NCBI GenBank assembly: GCA_045837725.1
Contig: JBEWZL010000200.1
Location: 214,421-278,420 of the forward strand
Length of the DNA: 64,000 nucleotides
Direction of reading: 5' to 3'
Source of the DNA: Vermamoeba vermiformis
Lineage: Eukaryota; Tubulinea; Echinamoebida
Part shown: one piece after another, positions 1-11,835 of the stretch
Numbering within the stretch: the first letter of the stretch is position 1
Layout of the letters: every line of letters starts with the position of its first letter
Position numbers and translations under genes: made by a program
Notes under the pieces: generated by a model
Told to the model about the DNA's origin: nothing
The model's database searches: none
The model's input: only the letters and a program-made list of their open reading frames with translations

Positions 1-3000
1 CCTGAACATTGTAAAACAATAGAGCAATGGCTCATATCGGATGAGATTAAGGCTCTAAGTGACCCGCCAAGCAATGCTCCGTCACCTAACGGATCCAGCG
101 TCGAGCTTGACTTTTCTGCATCCGCTCCACAACTAGGCGCTTTTAAAAATAATAACTTCGATCTTCCTTTGAAAATCGATGAATATGTAGAGCCGAAGCG
201 CCGTCAAATAACAGCCACCTTAATTCAACGTAAGTAGAAAAGTATTGCATCTACCTGCGTGTTTTAGTACTAACCAAATTAATATTATAGACGAGTACCT
301 TAATAACGCCAAAGTCGCTGATGATAAGGCAGTAATATGGGTAGTAAGTATTTGTTTTGAGGACGTACAGATCCACATCTATTTTTAGTCGCAAGAAAGA
401 ATATTATTCTGACGAGTCTTATTATATTATTATAGCTTAAATTGAACAAAGATACCAACGAGTACTTGCTCAAACTTGAGCGCGGCAATTTTACATTGAG
501 AAAATACAAAGAGCACGTCAATCGGTTCTTAAAAGTGGAGTTTGGCAAAAAATTTGAGTAAGTGATTGGTAAATATGCGTATTAGTATTAAGTAATATTA
601 TTAGCAACAAGTCTATTGAAGATGTAATTACGAATGGATTTATTTTGAATGGCCAGGACGAATATGAATTTTTAGCTTATTCAAACAGCGGCCTGGTAAG
701 CTTACTTTATTGCATCTTTACCGCAAATATTAATATATGTTATATAGAGGGAGAGTAAATGTTGGTTTTGGAAGGTAGATCATCAAGCTGAAAGACTTTG
801 TACTGCGATGGATCTGATCTCCGAACTTGGTTCTTTCGGCGATATTGCTGATATCGGAAAGTGTGGTGCGAGATTAGGACAATGCTTTTCATCAACATTA
901 CCGACAATTTCAGTAGCGAGAAACGAGATTGAGGTGCGTGTAACGGATCTGATGCTCCGGTAGCAGATCTTGACTTTTTTTATTCATAGGTCATTCCTGA
1001 TTATACAAATGATCAGTACTGTTTCTCGGATGGATGTGGTAGAATATCAGTATGTTACAGTAATCTAATTAAACCTCACTAATGACTTTTTTCTCAAGGC
1101 TGAAATGGCCACGCGTATTGCGAAGAGTTTGAATCTGGTCGACGATGCGCAAATCAACGAGGCAAGGAGTTGTATATCACTAGTAGAGGCATGTATAGTA
1201 CCTTCAGCGTTTCAAGTGCGCCTTGGCGGTGTTAAAGGTGTTTTGGTGGTACATCCGGCGTTACCTCAATTTAGAAACAAACGAGTAGTACATATAGAAG
1301 GTAATTAGCAGTCATATATCAAATATGCACTAACATATGGTAGTACGGCCGAGCATGGTTAAATTTCAAACGAGTCCTACAGGAAATTTAACGTTGGATG
1401 TGGTGACTTGGCCAGCAGCCAAATCAGGACGATTAAATCGTCAATTTATTCCGCTCTTATCGGACTTAGGCATTGATAAGAGCGTATTCACAACTCTAAT
1501 GAATGAGAATTTGCAGGATATCAAGGAAATTTTAACAGATCGAGCGTAAGTTACTCTTATTGATTAAGAATTCTTTATTTTATAAATATCCTATTATAGG
1601 TCTGCCATCAGAAAATTGGCAAAACGTGCAACGACAGATCCGTTCTTGTTAGAATGTTTAATTGCGGGTCACGATATTCGAGATCCGCATATTTTTAAAT
1701 CTCTCAATGATGTACGGTTATTCAAAGCCAAATCATTGCGAGATAAAACCAGTATACACGTGAGTTCTTTTATATTCATAATATATTATCTGTTGTCCAC
1801 TAATAGATTTTTTTCTTTGGCAGATCCGAGATTCGTGTAACGTGCTTGGAGTGGTCGATGAAACAGGGCTATTAGAGCCAGGCCAATGCTTCTTCCAACG
1901 CAAAAAGACATCAGATCCATCGCCACGAGTGCACACAGGCCCGTTACTAGTCGCGAAAAATCCTTCGTATTACAAGGGTGACATGCGTGTTTTGAACGGC
2001 GTTGTCATACCACAGCTGAAGCACATCATCAATTGTATAGTATTCCCTAATCATGGGCCCCGACCTCACCCCGATGGTATGTTATATATCCTATAATACT
2101 ATCGTAGTGCTAATGAACAGCCTGCAGAGATTGCTGGTAGCGATTTAGACGGTGATCAGTACTTTGTTTGCTGGGACCCACATTTGATACCCCACGCTAC
2201 TGTTGGTATGTATTATAACTATAAGGCATACTATCTATATATCAATGCTTTGATCTAATATCTTGAGTACGCAGATCCGCTTATCTATTCAGTGAGTGCA
2301 CCCAACAGCAACATTACAGACATTGTTAACGACAACCCCACTCAAATCACACTCGAGCAATATGAAGGCATCAAAAGACACTTTCTGGCCAGTATTTCTG
2401 ACTATGCTGTCGGAGATATTTCAAATTTTCATGCGAGTAAGTTTGACCTAGTTTTATATATCGCCTTTAATACCCTATGTCTAATATCTACTGTAGTTTG
2501 GACGGACTTGCATAGCAGTGATGATAAAAGGAGCATTGAGTTAGCGAAGATGTTTAGGTACGTGTGAAGTATGGCACGAAAGCTGGATCTGACAGATACT
2601 TAAATCCGAACAGCAAAGCAATTGACGCACCAAAGCACGGCATTGATTCGGATTTAAAGCGACAAATTAAGGCACTGAAGCCTGATTCAGCGCAAAAACC
2701 TGATTGGATGGGCGGCACTCGTATTTCAAACTCGGTATGTCATTCATTTTGTTGACACGTGTCAAACTCTTCGCTGATCCACGGCAAGAGTGGATCTTGT
2801 TAGTTAGTGGCAAGTAGTGACCCGAACACGCAGTTGCTAAGCGTCTCGGGCACGACCACACTAACAAGAATGCACCGCTTCCCGTCCGATCAGCGAAGTT
2901 AAGCTTGTTCAGGCCTTCTTAGTACTGGGGTAGGAGACTACCTGGGAATCGGAGGTGTTGTGCTCTTATCTTTTTTACTTTTTGGGCCTAACTATTTTTT

Positions 3001-3776
3001 TTTTTTTGCTTTTGTGGCACGGGACTAGTTTTTACTTTTTTGCGTCCGGTCCCCTTTTTATTGAAATTTCTTACTAAGACATGCGTTGATAGGTCATTGG
3101 AGAGCTGTACCGTATCGCTAAGGCCGCGTGTGATGAGATGGAACAAGCTGTGCCGGATCCGACCTTCACTGATCCGGATCTGTTGCCTAAAAATCTACGC
3201 GCGACGCTTGCTTGGCGGGACCTCAAAAAGAACAATCCCGAGCAATGGGAGATGTTCACATATACTATTATAGAGAAAGAAGTCGTTGATTTTGTTAAAG
3301 CCATTGAATTTGCCGAGTCAGAATGCAAATCTTACGGCAAAAAAATGGCCAGCGTGCTGAGCATGGATCCAGCCACATCCAAAGCCAAAAAAGGTAATTT
3401 AGTCCGGAACTTACTTGTACCAATTATTAACGCATGTTATATAGGTCATTTATGGGATGCGGGTGAAAAAAGATTGATGGATCCGCGCGATCGAATGGTG
3501 GCGAAAATCAAAGAAAAATTCTTGACGCAGTTTGAAGAGCACTTTAAAATTGAAGGCAATCCTACTCAAACACGCGATCTGAGACTACTAGCAGCCTCGG
3601 CATATTATTGTTACGTATATCTGATTCACCAGAAGACGTACACATTCGCTTGGATCCCGTTGAAATATTTGAACGAAGTGAAGAAAGCAGCAGCTGATAT
3701 GCAAGAGAAGTACATTACTATTCCAAAGCATATATTGGAAGAGTTATTGGGTTGTAAACTGCAAACAAAAGATTGA
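1..3776 (+). CDS. RNA-dependent RNA polymerase (RNAi type), 5' end outside window
   Basis: Cellular RdRP that makes double-stranded RNA from single-stranded templates for small-RNA silencing. The gene is already open at base 1, so its N-terminus lies upstream. It is spread over about a dozen exons. Visible landmarks, in order, are the FSDGCGRIS block (about 1025-1050), QVRLGGVKGV (about 1215), VRPSMVKFQTS (about 1340), and the catalytic loop DLDGDQYF at 2142-2165, which carries the three metal-binding aspartates of this family. It closes with IGELYRIA and a helical C-terminal region, stop TGA at 3774-3776. The intron at 2735-3092 is unusually long (358 nt) and contains a 5S rRNA gene on the same strand. 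The catalytic motif is intact, so nothing visible suggests a pseudogene. Family assignment is firm; the subfamily is not decided. Confidence 0.93.
2848..2965 (+). rRNA. 5S ribosomal RNA inside an RdRP intron
   Basis: A 118-nt sequence with the eukaryotic 5S layout: conserved GATCAGCGAAGTTAAGC in the first half, TAGTACTGGGGTAGGAGAC and CCTGGGAATC in the second. The 5' end GGGCACGACC pairs with the 3' end GGTGTTGTGCTC to close helix I. A T-run follows within about 6 nt, as expected for RNA polymerase III. It lies wholly inside the intron at 2735-3092 of the RdRP gene, on the same strand. A short inverted repeat, GATCCAC/GTGGATC (2776-2796), and one TGACACGTGTCA palindrome (2753-2764) precede it. 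End positions are set by helix I pairing and may be off by 1-2 nt. Confidence 0.95.
2971..2976 (+). terminator. Pol III T-run terminator of the 5S gene
   Basis: Six consecutive T residues begin 6 nt past the predicted 3' end of the 5S rRNA. Further T-runs follow at 2997-3008. This is the usual simple polymerase III termination signal. Confidence 0.75.
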
Positions 3777-3907
3777 TTCCGGAACCAAAACCATCTGCTT
3801 TTCTTATTCAACTACAGAAGTGCTCGAATACTAAGGGAAACAACAATTATTGTGCTTTTGTTTAACTCGCACAAAGTCCTTGACGCCGCGGTGTTCTTGG
3901 TACATTC

Positions 3908-4911
3908 TCAAGACGTACTGAAAGAGCGAATTAGTTTCGTTACAAATTGTTTTTTTGCTAGATCTACCTGACCAGCGAGACTGCTTCTGCACTCTTTGGT
4001 GAGAGTATACAATTCGAGAGGCAATGCTTCGGCAGCGAATTCAAACGAGTATCTGATATGTTCCATCTCTGGCGGCAGAACTAATCCGTAGGCAAGAGAT
4101 GCAAAAGCGATGTCAGCGGCAGTGAATGTATTGTTCAGCAAGTACTGGCGTCCATCTGAAAGCATCGCGTTAGTGCGTTCCCAAACTGATTTGACTTTTT
4201 CTATTGATTTTTTGGCTTCCGCTTCGGTGAGATCCAATTTCTTTGTCATCAAGATGATTGTGTACGGCTGCAATAATTGCGACAGATTGTACTCGTATTT
4301 ATACTCGTAGTGTCGTGCAAATAGTGACGGAAGCACCTTTTGTCCCTTGGCAGTATGAAACATGTAGTAATAAAAGACTTTTCGACTGTGCGGTCCCATC
4401 TCATCATCGTAGTATCGTTCTAATTCATATACCTCTTTGCTCGGATACAGCCATGCATTTTTAGGGTTTTGCGCGCTTAGGTATTGCAAGATGGCACTAT
4501 TTTACTGGTAAGTACTTTTTTGGAATTTACAGTATATTCGAAAATGATATACCTCGAGTGTTGAATAGTTCTATCAGGCAAGCGCAATATTGGCGTAAAT
4601 GTATCACCACCACAGGAATAAAATGAAGTGAATGGCAGGTAGAGTATAGGAGGATGGGCTGACATAAAATCAGCAATTTCAAATTACTTAATATATTATT
4701 AATATTACTTACTCTCTTCAGTATAATTATTCCCATCGCATAAATCCAAAGCCCATCTTGCCTTCTCGCAATAATGGCTGAGTGTTATGGTGACTAAAGT
4801 CGGTCTGCTAGGTCTTCTGCCAAACCTTCCGAACACCAGCCCAATAAGCTGACTAGCCTTGATGATAATGAATAAGACCAAAACAATCAAATACTTAAAA
4901 GGTCCTATCAT
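3908..4911 (-). CDS. GST-fold protein with N-terminal membrane segment
   Basis: Glutathione S-transferase-like protein of about 297 residues in three exons (4713-4911, 4553-4658, 3908-4496). The first about 35 residues (MIGPFKYLIVLVLFIIIKAS) form a hydrophobic anchor. A thioredoxin-like GST N-domain follows, with SHYCEKARWALD (the Cys/Ser region that contacts glutathione in many GSTs), then ILRLPDRT and SSAILQYLS, the expected beta3-cis-Pro and beta4-alpha3 elements. The rest is the all-helical GST C-domain with NTFTAADIAFASL, a typical N-capping/hydrophobic staple motif. The third exon only joins in frame if the acceptor AAAATAG (ending at 4497) is used rather than the nearer CAG. An in-frame ATG at 4962 could add 17 residues. 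The substrate is unknown; anchoring suggests an ER or outer-membrane location. Confidence 0.8.
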
Positions 4912-5214
4912 CGTCGCCAATTTCAGAGTAAAAAAAAATTGAAAAAAATTGACACCTGCCATTGCCGAAGAAAACGTGACGCCCGGTTTGGGAGTATAAC
5001 TTCGTGCACCAAGATATAATAATAAACGACCACGAGCGAGTTGGACATTCTTCCCGAGGCCGTGACTCGTCAGACATTGGTTCGAAGTTATCAGTGAATT
5101 TCTTCAATTCTTGGACTGCAGAGGAAAACTGATCTCCGCATTAAGGATTAATGAACTCTATTATTACTGTTAGGTAGTTATACAATATAATATCCAGGGA
5201 TATACATTCACAAG

Positions 5215-5870
5215 TTATTTTCGCAACCAACGGTTCTTGGGCGCATTCGGACCAGCAGGAGGAGCAGTGCGGAGCTGATTGACTTTGATTTCAATCGCCA
5301 CATTGTAATCCACTTTGACTTCATCGCCAAAGCCCGGAATAGGGATCTTGCTCTTAGCTTTTGTGTCTTTCTTCAATTCGTTCACGGTCACCCACACATA
5401 TTCATCGTCGACTTTCCAGGTACCTTCTCCGCTGCGAGTGAAAGATTCGGTTCTAGTCTCTGAATACTCGTGGTAGCTCGCTGTGCCATTGGCTCGCAAC
5501 GAGACATCTTGCGTGTATTTCTCTGAAGAGCCTCCCTTGATGTACGTGTAGTCGCCAATAAATTCAGTTTTGCTGGGGGCAACTGCTGAAGTCGCTACTG
5601 GCTTCTAAATGAGACATATTTGAGATTTCGGTAAACGTAAAGTCGAATAAATAATTAAAAAAAAATCAATTTAGATTTATGACATTAAGGCATTAAAATC
5701 GAATGCCTACAAGACGTCAAAATTACAATTAAATTAATTTGTGATTTGAAAATCTTTATATTCAGCATCAAAATCAAAATTATTACTTTGGGTGCTTCAG
5801 TAACAACGGTCGTTGTGGTAGTAGTGGGAGTTTGAACTCTTAAAAGGTGATCCTTAGAATAATCTTGCAT
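5215..5870 (-). CDS. Small unknown protein, two coding exons
   Basis: Predicted 157-residue protein: ATG at 5870, exon 5787-5870, intron, exon 5215-5604. It starts MQDYSKDHLLRVQ, then has a Thr-rich stretch (TPTTTTTTVVTEAPK) and a predicted beta-rich core with FIGDYTYIKGG and WKVDDEYVWVTVNELKK, ending PNAPKNRWLRK. No family recognised. The core resembles small beta-sandwich or lipocalin-like domains only in general pattern. The splice joins AAA|AAG in phase 0. Upstream minus-strand sequence to about 6170 could hold further 5' exons, so the N-terminus is uncertain. Confidence 0.5.
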
Positions 5871-6264
5871 TTCGGTTGGAGAAAATGACGGGAGATCTGC
5901 TTTATTCACTAGTAGAAAGATTAATAACCAAAAAAAATATAAGGATACATGATCGACGTCAAAATCTTGCAGGTCGATTAACAAACAACAAAAAGAAACA
6001 TGATCCCGATAAAAAATCAGTAATCACTCACCGGTTGGAAAGCTTGCTTCGCAAAATGAAAATTGTTAGTTGTGGCTACTGGCTCACGCAAGAAATAATT
6101 TATGGTTGTATTGGCACGAGAGATTTTTTCCACCTGAAATTTCCTTGCCGAAACCTGCAATAATAATCTAACAAAACTTTTGTAACGCACAATAATCGCG
6201 GATAGCTAGTCTTACAATAAATACGACGTGTCTAAAGCAAAAAACAGATCGATTTTATGACCTC
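5871..6264. other. Gap between small gene and the large STAND gene; possible 5' exons
   Basis: On the minus strand an open stretch at about 6160-6035 (reading VSARKFQVEKISRAN...) ends at a good donor, GTGAGT, and could be a 5' exon of the small gene. It lacks an ATG and its frame does not join cleanly. A U12-like donor, GTATCCTTAT, lies at about 5952 on the minus strand without a matching branch site. Nothing else recognisable. Confidence 0.3.
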
Positions 6265-9200
6265 TTAAGAGATGCCGACAGGTTTCAGCAAGTACAAGCC
6301 ACCACTGCCGTCACCAATGGCCACTGTTTTGTTGTCAGCACATGCAGACACACAGCACAATCGCGCCATGCCCGCAAACATGCAAACAATCTTCTTTGTC
6401 TTCGCGTCCCACAAGATGAAGGACGAGTCAGTCGAAACTGACATTAAGTATCGTCCATCGGGTGTGAAGTCAATGTCGGTCACTTCTTCGTTGTGCTTGA
6501 CCATCGTTGCCAATTGCTTGGCGTTGCTCGTGTCCCATTCGATTAAAAGTCTGTCTTCACCACCCGAGACCAAGGTCTTGTCATCAGGGCTGAACACGAG
6601 CTTGTTGATGGTGCGCTTGTGACCGCAGAATGTAGCCACCTTGAAGAAGGGTTGGCCGTAGTTCTGTTTGCCGAGTCGCGTGTCCCACAGCTTAACTGTT
6701 TTGTCCAATCCGCAACTCGCCGCTCTCGTGCCACGGTGATTGAACGTGCAAGATGTAATGGGTGCACGGTGTCCGTAAAGGATACCCACGCACTGGAAGT
6801 CCTTGGTCGAGTCCCAGAGACGCAGTGTCTTGTCATCGGAGCAGCTCAGAATGAATCTGCCGTCCGGTGACCAATCGCACCCATTGACATTGCCCGTGTG
6901 GCCTTCCAACACCTTGAAGCACGTGACTTGTCCGCTGTTGAAACCGGTCCAGACACGTAACGTGTGATCACGTGATGCTGAACACAAGAAGTTTCCATCG
7001 GGCGACCAGCGGACGCAGAAAATGTTGGACTGATGGCCGTCCAACTGCGTCAACTCTTTGCAAGTCGCAGTGTCCCAAATCTTAATTGATTTGTCACGCG
7101 AGCCTGTCGCCACGAACTTGCCGTCCTTTCTGAAGTGGACAGCCAACAATCGAGCCTCATGACCAACAATCTCGACGTAGTCGCTGCTGGTCCAGACCTT
7201 GACTGAACGGTCGTATGAGCAAGAGGTGATTGTCTTGCCAGTATCATCGAACAGAGACTTGTAGACCGTGCCTGTGTGACCAATGAAGACCGACAGAAGT
7301 TTGGCAGTCTTCGTGTCCCACAAAATGATGGTGTTGTCGTTGGAGCTGGACACCAATCTGCTGCCGTCAGGACTGAAGCCGACACTGCACGCGCAGTCCT
7401 TGTGTGCAGCCAAGGTCGCAATTTCTGTGTCAGTAGTCAAGTCCCACAACTTGACCAGTCTGTCACCACTGCCTGACGCCATCATCGTGCCAGCATTGTT
7501 GAATGCCAAGCTGAATACAGGCTTTTGGTGACCTTCGAACGTTTTGATCACTGAACCCGAGCTGTGCGACCAAATAGTGATGAAGAGATCCTCACCAAAG
7601 GTAGCCAATTGGTCGCTGTCAGTGGGCAAGAAGAGCACGCCCTTGATCGTCTTCTGATGTCTGCCCTGCAGTGTCGCCACCAGTGAAGGGAAGGCAGGGT
7701 TTGAGACCTCATAGACACGCGTGATCTTGTCTTGGCCTGTGCCAGCAATGAATCTGCCGTCACGTGACCAATCGACGCCAAGCACCCAGGCCTTAGCGCC
7801 CTTGATGATTGCGACTTCTTTGCCGCTGTCAGTCTCCCAGATTCTCATGGTTCTGTCCAAGGAGCCGGACAGAATGTAGTTGCCATCAGGAGAGAACCTC
7901 ACACCGGTGATGTCGTTCTTGTGGCCCTTGAGTGTTCTCAACTCTTCACCGGTGACAGCGTCGAATGTCTTCAACATTGAATCCTCAGCGCCACTCACAA
8001 TAATGGGCTTGCGTCCATTTGTTGCGGGTGTTCTGTCACATGAAGTTACGACTTTTTCGGAGGCCGTGATAGTCATAACACATGGATTGGGTGTCTGAGG
8101 CTTGTTGATCCATTTGAACCATGGTCTGGTCTCCAATAGAGACTCGTATCTGTAAGCAGCTTGTTTGCACGGAGCAGAGTTGTTAGGCATTGATGCAGCC
8201 AATGAGTAAGTCAAGTCTGCGTATCTGCTCAACACGTGTGTTCGCTGCTGCACGAAAGCACGCCATTCTTCGATCTCGTTGAAGATCTTCTCGGGCATGG
8301 TGTCTTTCTTGGAGATTGCAAAGAAATAATCGGCCACCAGATCATAAGTCATTGCCATCTCACACTTGGACTCGATGAAGGCCAAGTTGCACAGTGTGTC
8401 GCGCAGTTTGGACCACACTTCAGCGACCGTCAAATGGTAAGGCAAAAAGCTCAAACCACGACGGTGACCAGCAGAGAACGAGTTGTCATCTTCCGGATCA
8501 GCTTTCATCTTGAAGTAGATGGCCAATCTCTCGTGAATCTTCTGCGTGAATGCAGTGCCGTCATTGGCGAAATATCTTCTCTTCACGGCTTTAGGCAGCT
8601 GCTGATGGAAGAAGTCGAGCACACCTTCTCCACTCTCGCCTGGCGGTCTGAGGTAAGACTGCAACGAGCGATTGAGCTTCGACCACGTAGTTTGTGGCAA
8701 TGGTGTGCGCGGGTCCTCTCCCAACAAAGCAAGCATTTCGTTCTCCAACAGACCTCCACGTGACGCGGCCAAGAATGCCATAGTTCTTTTGACCAAATCT
8801 TGACCGTGATCAGTCTCGAGTCGTTGCAACACTTCGTCAAACAGTGTGGGGACTGTTTGTGCCATGCCAGTGATGCGCTCTTTCAGCTTCTCGAACACAC
8901 CAAAGACTCGCAACTCCTCGCAAGCCACAATCAAGTAGAGTGGCTTGTACGCGTCCTTCTTTTGGAGCAGGAGGCTCATTTGCTCCGGTGAAAGCTTCTT
9001 GCGATACTCCCACAAAGTGGTGCGCACGATCTCTTCTTGCTCGGCCTTGGTCAGTTCACCAACAAGAAGCTCTTGTCTTTCTCTGCGTGAGATGTTGTCG
9101 TACACGTCTCCTTTTAAAGTTGACACGACGACATGAACTCGTGAAGGGAAGAACTCGGGCAACCACTCCAATGTGTGCGCATGGTAGGCATCGTCCAATT

Positions 9201-11131
9201 GATTGAGGGCATCGAAAATGAGAACCAGGCGAGGGTTCTTTGGATTGCCAGCCTTCTCAAGCAACTTGCGGAATATGATGACCAACTCGTTGTAGTCTTG
9301 TGGGATCGGGTCATCGAATTCGTACTTGGCAGCCAATTCTTGCACCACGCGTGACAATGTGTTTCTAATGTTTGTAGAGCCAGGCGCGGCACCAATGAAG
9401 TGCGGCAAGACGAAGCACTCGCCGCTCAAGGCCTCAGGACTCGCCTTCATTTGCAATGCAAATGCAGATACGAGTGAGGTCTTACCGGCACCAGGCTCAC
9501 CCACAATCACCATAGCTTTGTTCTGCGCGCTGTTGGATGGTGCGCAGTGAGCTTTGATTTGATTCATCAATGTGTCACGGCCGACAAAGAGTCGTGAGTG
9601 ACTTTCGATGAATGACTCGTGGTAGCTGCGCTCCACTGACAAAGGATCGAGGTCCATTTGCTCAGTCGCAAACTACAAGACGAATTAGCGTTGAGTGCTT
9701 CGCAGCGGTTAATTAAGCGAGCCTTACCTCCTCTTGCATAAAGACCCACAATTGCTCCAAAATGAAGTCGCCAAACTTCTCAAGGTCTCCCACAAGTGGC
9801 TTATTGTCAACAACGCCCTTCCATCTGCTGTGGTAATTATCCAACACCGCGAACCTCTTCGGATCAGCCACCGCAGCAGCCTTTCTGATATCGTCCTTGA
9901 GAATCTCCAGCTCTTGCGCAGCTGTCGGTGTTTCAGAGGCAAAGTCGCTTTTGTAATTAGGAGGCACGTCAGGCATGAATCCCTTTATAGATATTGGTTA
10001 GAATATAGAGCTCAATATCTAATAATGTCAAACACTTACTGTGTCCCTCAGTGCAATGACTGCACGTGTGTTGTTCAATTTGTTCAAGGCACCAGCGTGA
10101 ATTTCGAGGCAAGTCACGCTAGGCTTGGGGCGCAAGTCACTGATCCACGGCCATTTAGCCAAGGAATCGGAGTTGATTTCCGGGACAAAGCCCCATCTGC
10201 TGCCGACGACACCCACGAAGAATGGGGCACAGGACTCGACCTCGCCCAAACAGACTTCAACTGCGACATCGTCTTCAGTCACACCCCAGCGCAGATCTAC
10301 TGGGTGCACGTGTACGCGCAGTCTGTTGCATCTAACACGAGATATTAGGCCTAGTCTACAGATAATTTGAATGATGGCACGTACCTTTCTTGCAGCTCGG
10401 GAAACACGGCACGAGTCAGATAGTCTCGCTCACCGTGCATGTCTCTGAATGTCGAGCTGATGAACACACGAGCTGTGCGCCACTTGCCAAGACTCTCTTT
10501 CGTGTGTTCTTTTTTGGCCTGTCAGAGCGCGTTAGGGCACGTCGCATTATTATTATTGTAACGTGATCCTCACCTTCTTGGCAGCTTTGTCACCGTCCGG
10601 TGCATTATTAGCTTTATCACCTTGGTGTGATAGTTCTTCGTCCTACGGAAACGTGGTTAGTTTTGTACAAATCCCAAGGAGCTAATTTTAGTAACAACTT
10701 ACAATTATCATCTTATCTTCGGTCTTGCTAGCTGATGATGTGCTAGATTTAGCAGCGCTAGCCTTGCAAATGAATGGTGTGTGATCCACCAACTGATCTG
10801 CCTTCAAACAAGCGTCGATGAAAGCAGGGGTTACGATAGTCAAATTTTTGGAGACGGCACTCTGAATTTTGCTAGAGCCAGAACTAAATTCGGCGTCTGT
10901 AGCGATAACGTAGTTGATCTACAAAATTGTGAATTAGTCTCCAGCGCGAGATAATTTCAAGACTAACCAGCTAAAAAAATTAAATTGAATAAAAAAGCAA
11001 TAATAAATACTAAATACCTTAGGATTGACCAAATACTCAACATCTCCTCCGTGCTTCGTAATCTCCGTCTTCAGGTGAGTCACCGTCGAGACGGGAAGGT
11101 TTATAAAAACGAACTTCAACTTGGCAAACAT
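6265..11131 (-). CDS. BRCT-DUF4062-NACHT-WD40 protein (TEP1-like STAND NTPase)
   Basis: Seven exons (11018-11131, 10703-10918, 10574-10642, 10385-10518, 10040-10331, 9728-9982, 6265-9672) join in frame to about 1,495 residues. Residues 1 to about 90 look like a BRCT domain ([45 protein letters not shown]). A charged linker leads to a DUF4062 domain with [19 protein letters not shown] and [13 protein letters not shown]. Next comes a NACHT NTPase: Walker [10 protein letters not shown], Walker [14 protein letters not shown], and a helical arm with [11 protein letters not shown]. The C-terminal half has about 13-14 WD40 repeats ([20 protein letters not shown] and similar). DUF4062-NACHT-WD40 is the plan of TEP1 and NWD1. 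The BRCT in front is unusual and recalls PARP4, the other vault-associated enzyme. Likely an ATP-switch scaffold; vault or telomerase association is inference only. Confidence 0.9.
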
Positions 11132-11835
11132 TTCTTTTCTATATGATGTTGGTGTAGGATAGTGAATTTAATAGTAATTGATTGTATTTATGAAATGTTT
11201 GGCCTTGTCCTTTGTTGGATTTAGGTTGGGAAAAGTAAATGGGCATAGAGAAAGTATAGCTTGGGCTATTCAGCAAATAATACGCTCACTAATAAATACG
11301 CGTGAGCTGTGTCGCTATTGAGTGTTTTTTTCGGCCGTACGAAAATGATCTGGTGCAAAAAATCGCTGGCTCTTTTGTCGTTTTTGATTCCTGCTTTATT
11401 CGCAGAATGACGTCATCAGCTCCTTACATTGATGACTAAAGATTGGTTGGTCTTTATTTGCATAATGTCCCTCGTCTGGAATTAGCATAGAGGTTTCTGT
11501 ACGTGCCACGATCTGAAATATCATTGTGGGTATAAGAATATGACACTGATTATTTGACTTTGCTCGTGCAACGCGCCAACAGTAATTTCTTTGCGTAATC
11601 GTCTGTTGAAGATTGTCTTATGTAATCAAAAAAGATATTCGCGGCCTCGTCATTCTGTGTAACTTTTATTTTACTATATAATATTCGGCAATAATAATCG
11701 AGCATTAATTGCCTATTACATTGGATTAATCAAAGATTTTTTGCGTGTTGATCTGTTTGGTTGCGAGGGGACAAAAATCAAGCTGCAATAATATTTTTAG
11801 TCACCTGCACGCGCACACAACAACACAATACAAAT
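11132..11835. promoter_or_regulatory. Divergent promoter region between STAND gene and twinfilin
   Basis: About 700 bp without a supported gene, between two start codons pointing apart. It holds the perfect CRE-type palindrome ATGACGTCAT at 11407-11416, a nearby half-site (TGATGAC, about 11432), and AT-rich TATA-like tracts near 11675-11685. No RNA gene seen. Confidence 0.45.
11407..11416. promoter_or_regulatory. CRE/ATF-type palindrome
   Basis: ATGACGTCAT is a perfect 10-bp palindrome matching the binding site of CREB/ATF bZIP proteins. It lies about 275 bp upstream of the STAND gene start and 420 bp upstream of twinfilin. Confidence 0.45.

Noticed and set aside
5040-5110. Possible tRNA (GGTTCGAA box)
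   Set aside because: No A box at the right distance and no cloverleaf can be drawn.
5938-5955. U12-like donor GTATCCTTAT on the minus strand
   Set aside because: No U12 branch element follows and no reading frame is improved by using it.
8236-8763. 175-residue plus-strand ORF
   Set aside because: Antisense shadow of the NACHT exon, no recognisable domain.
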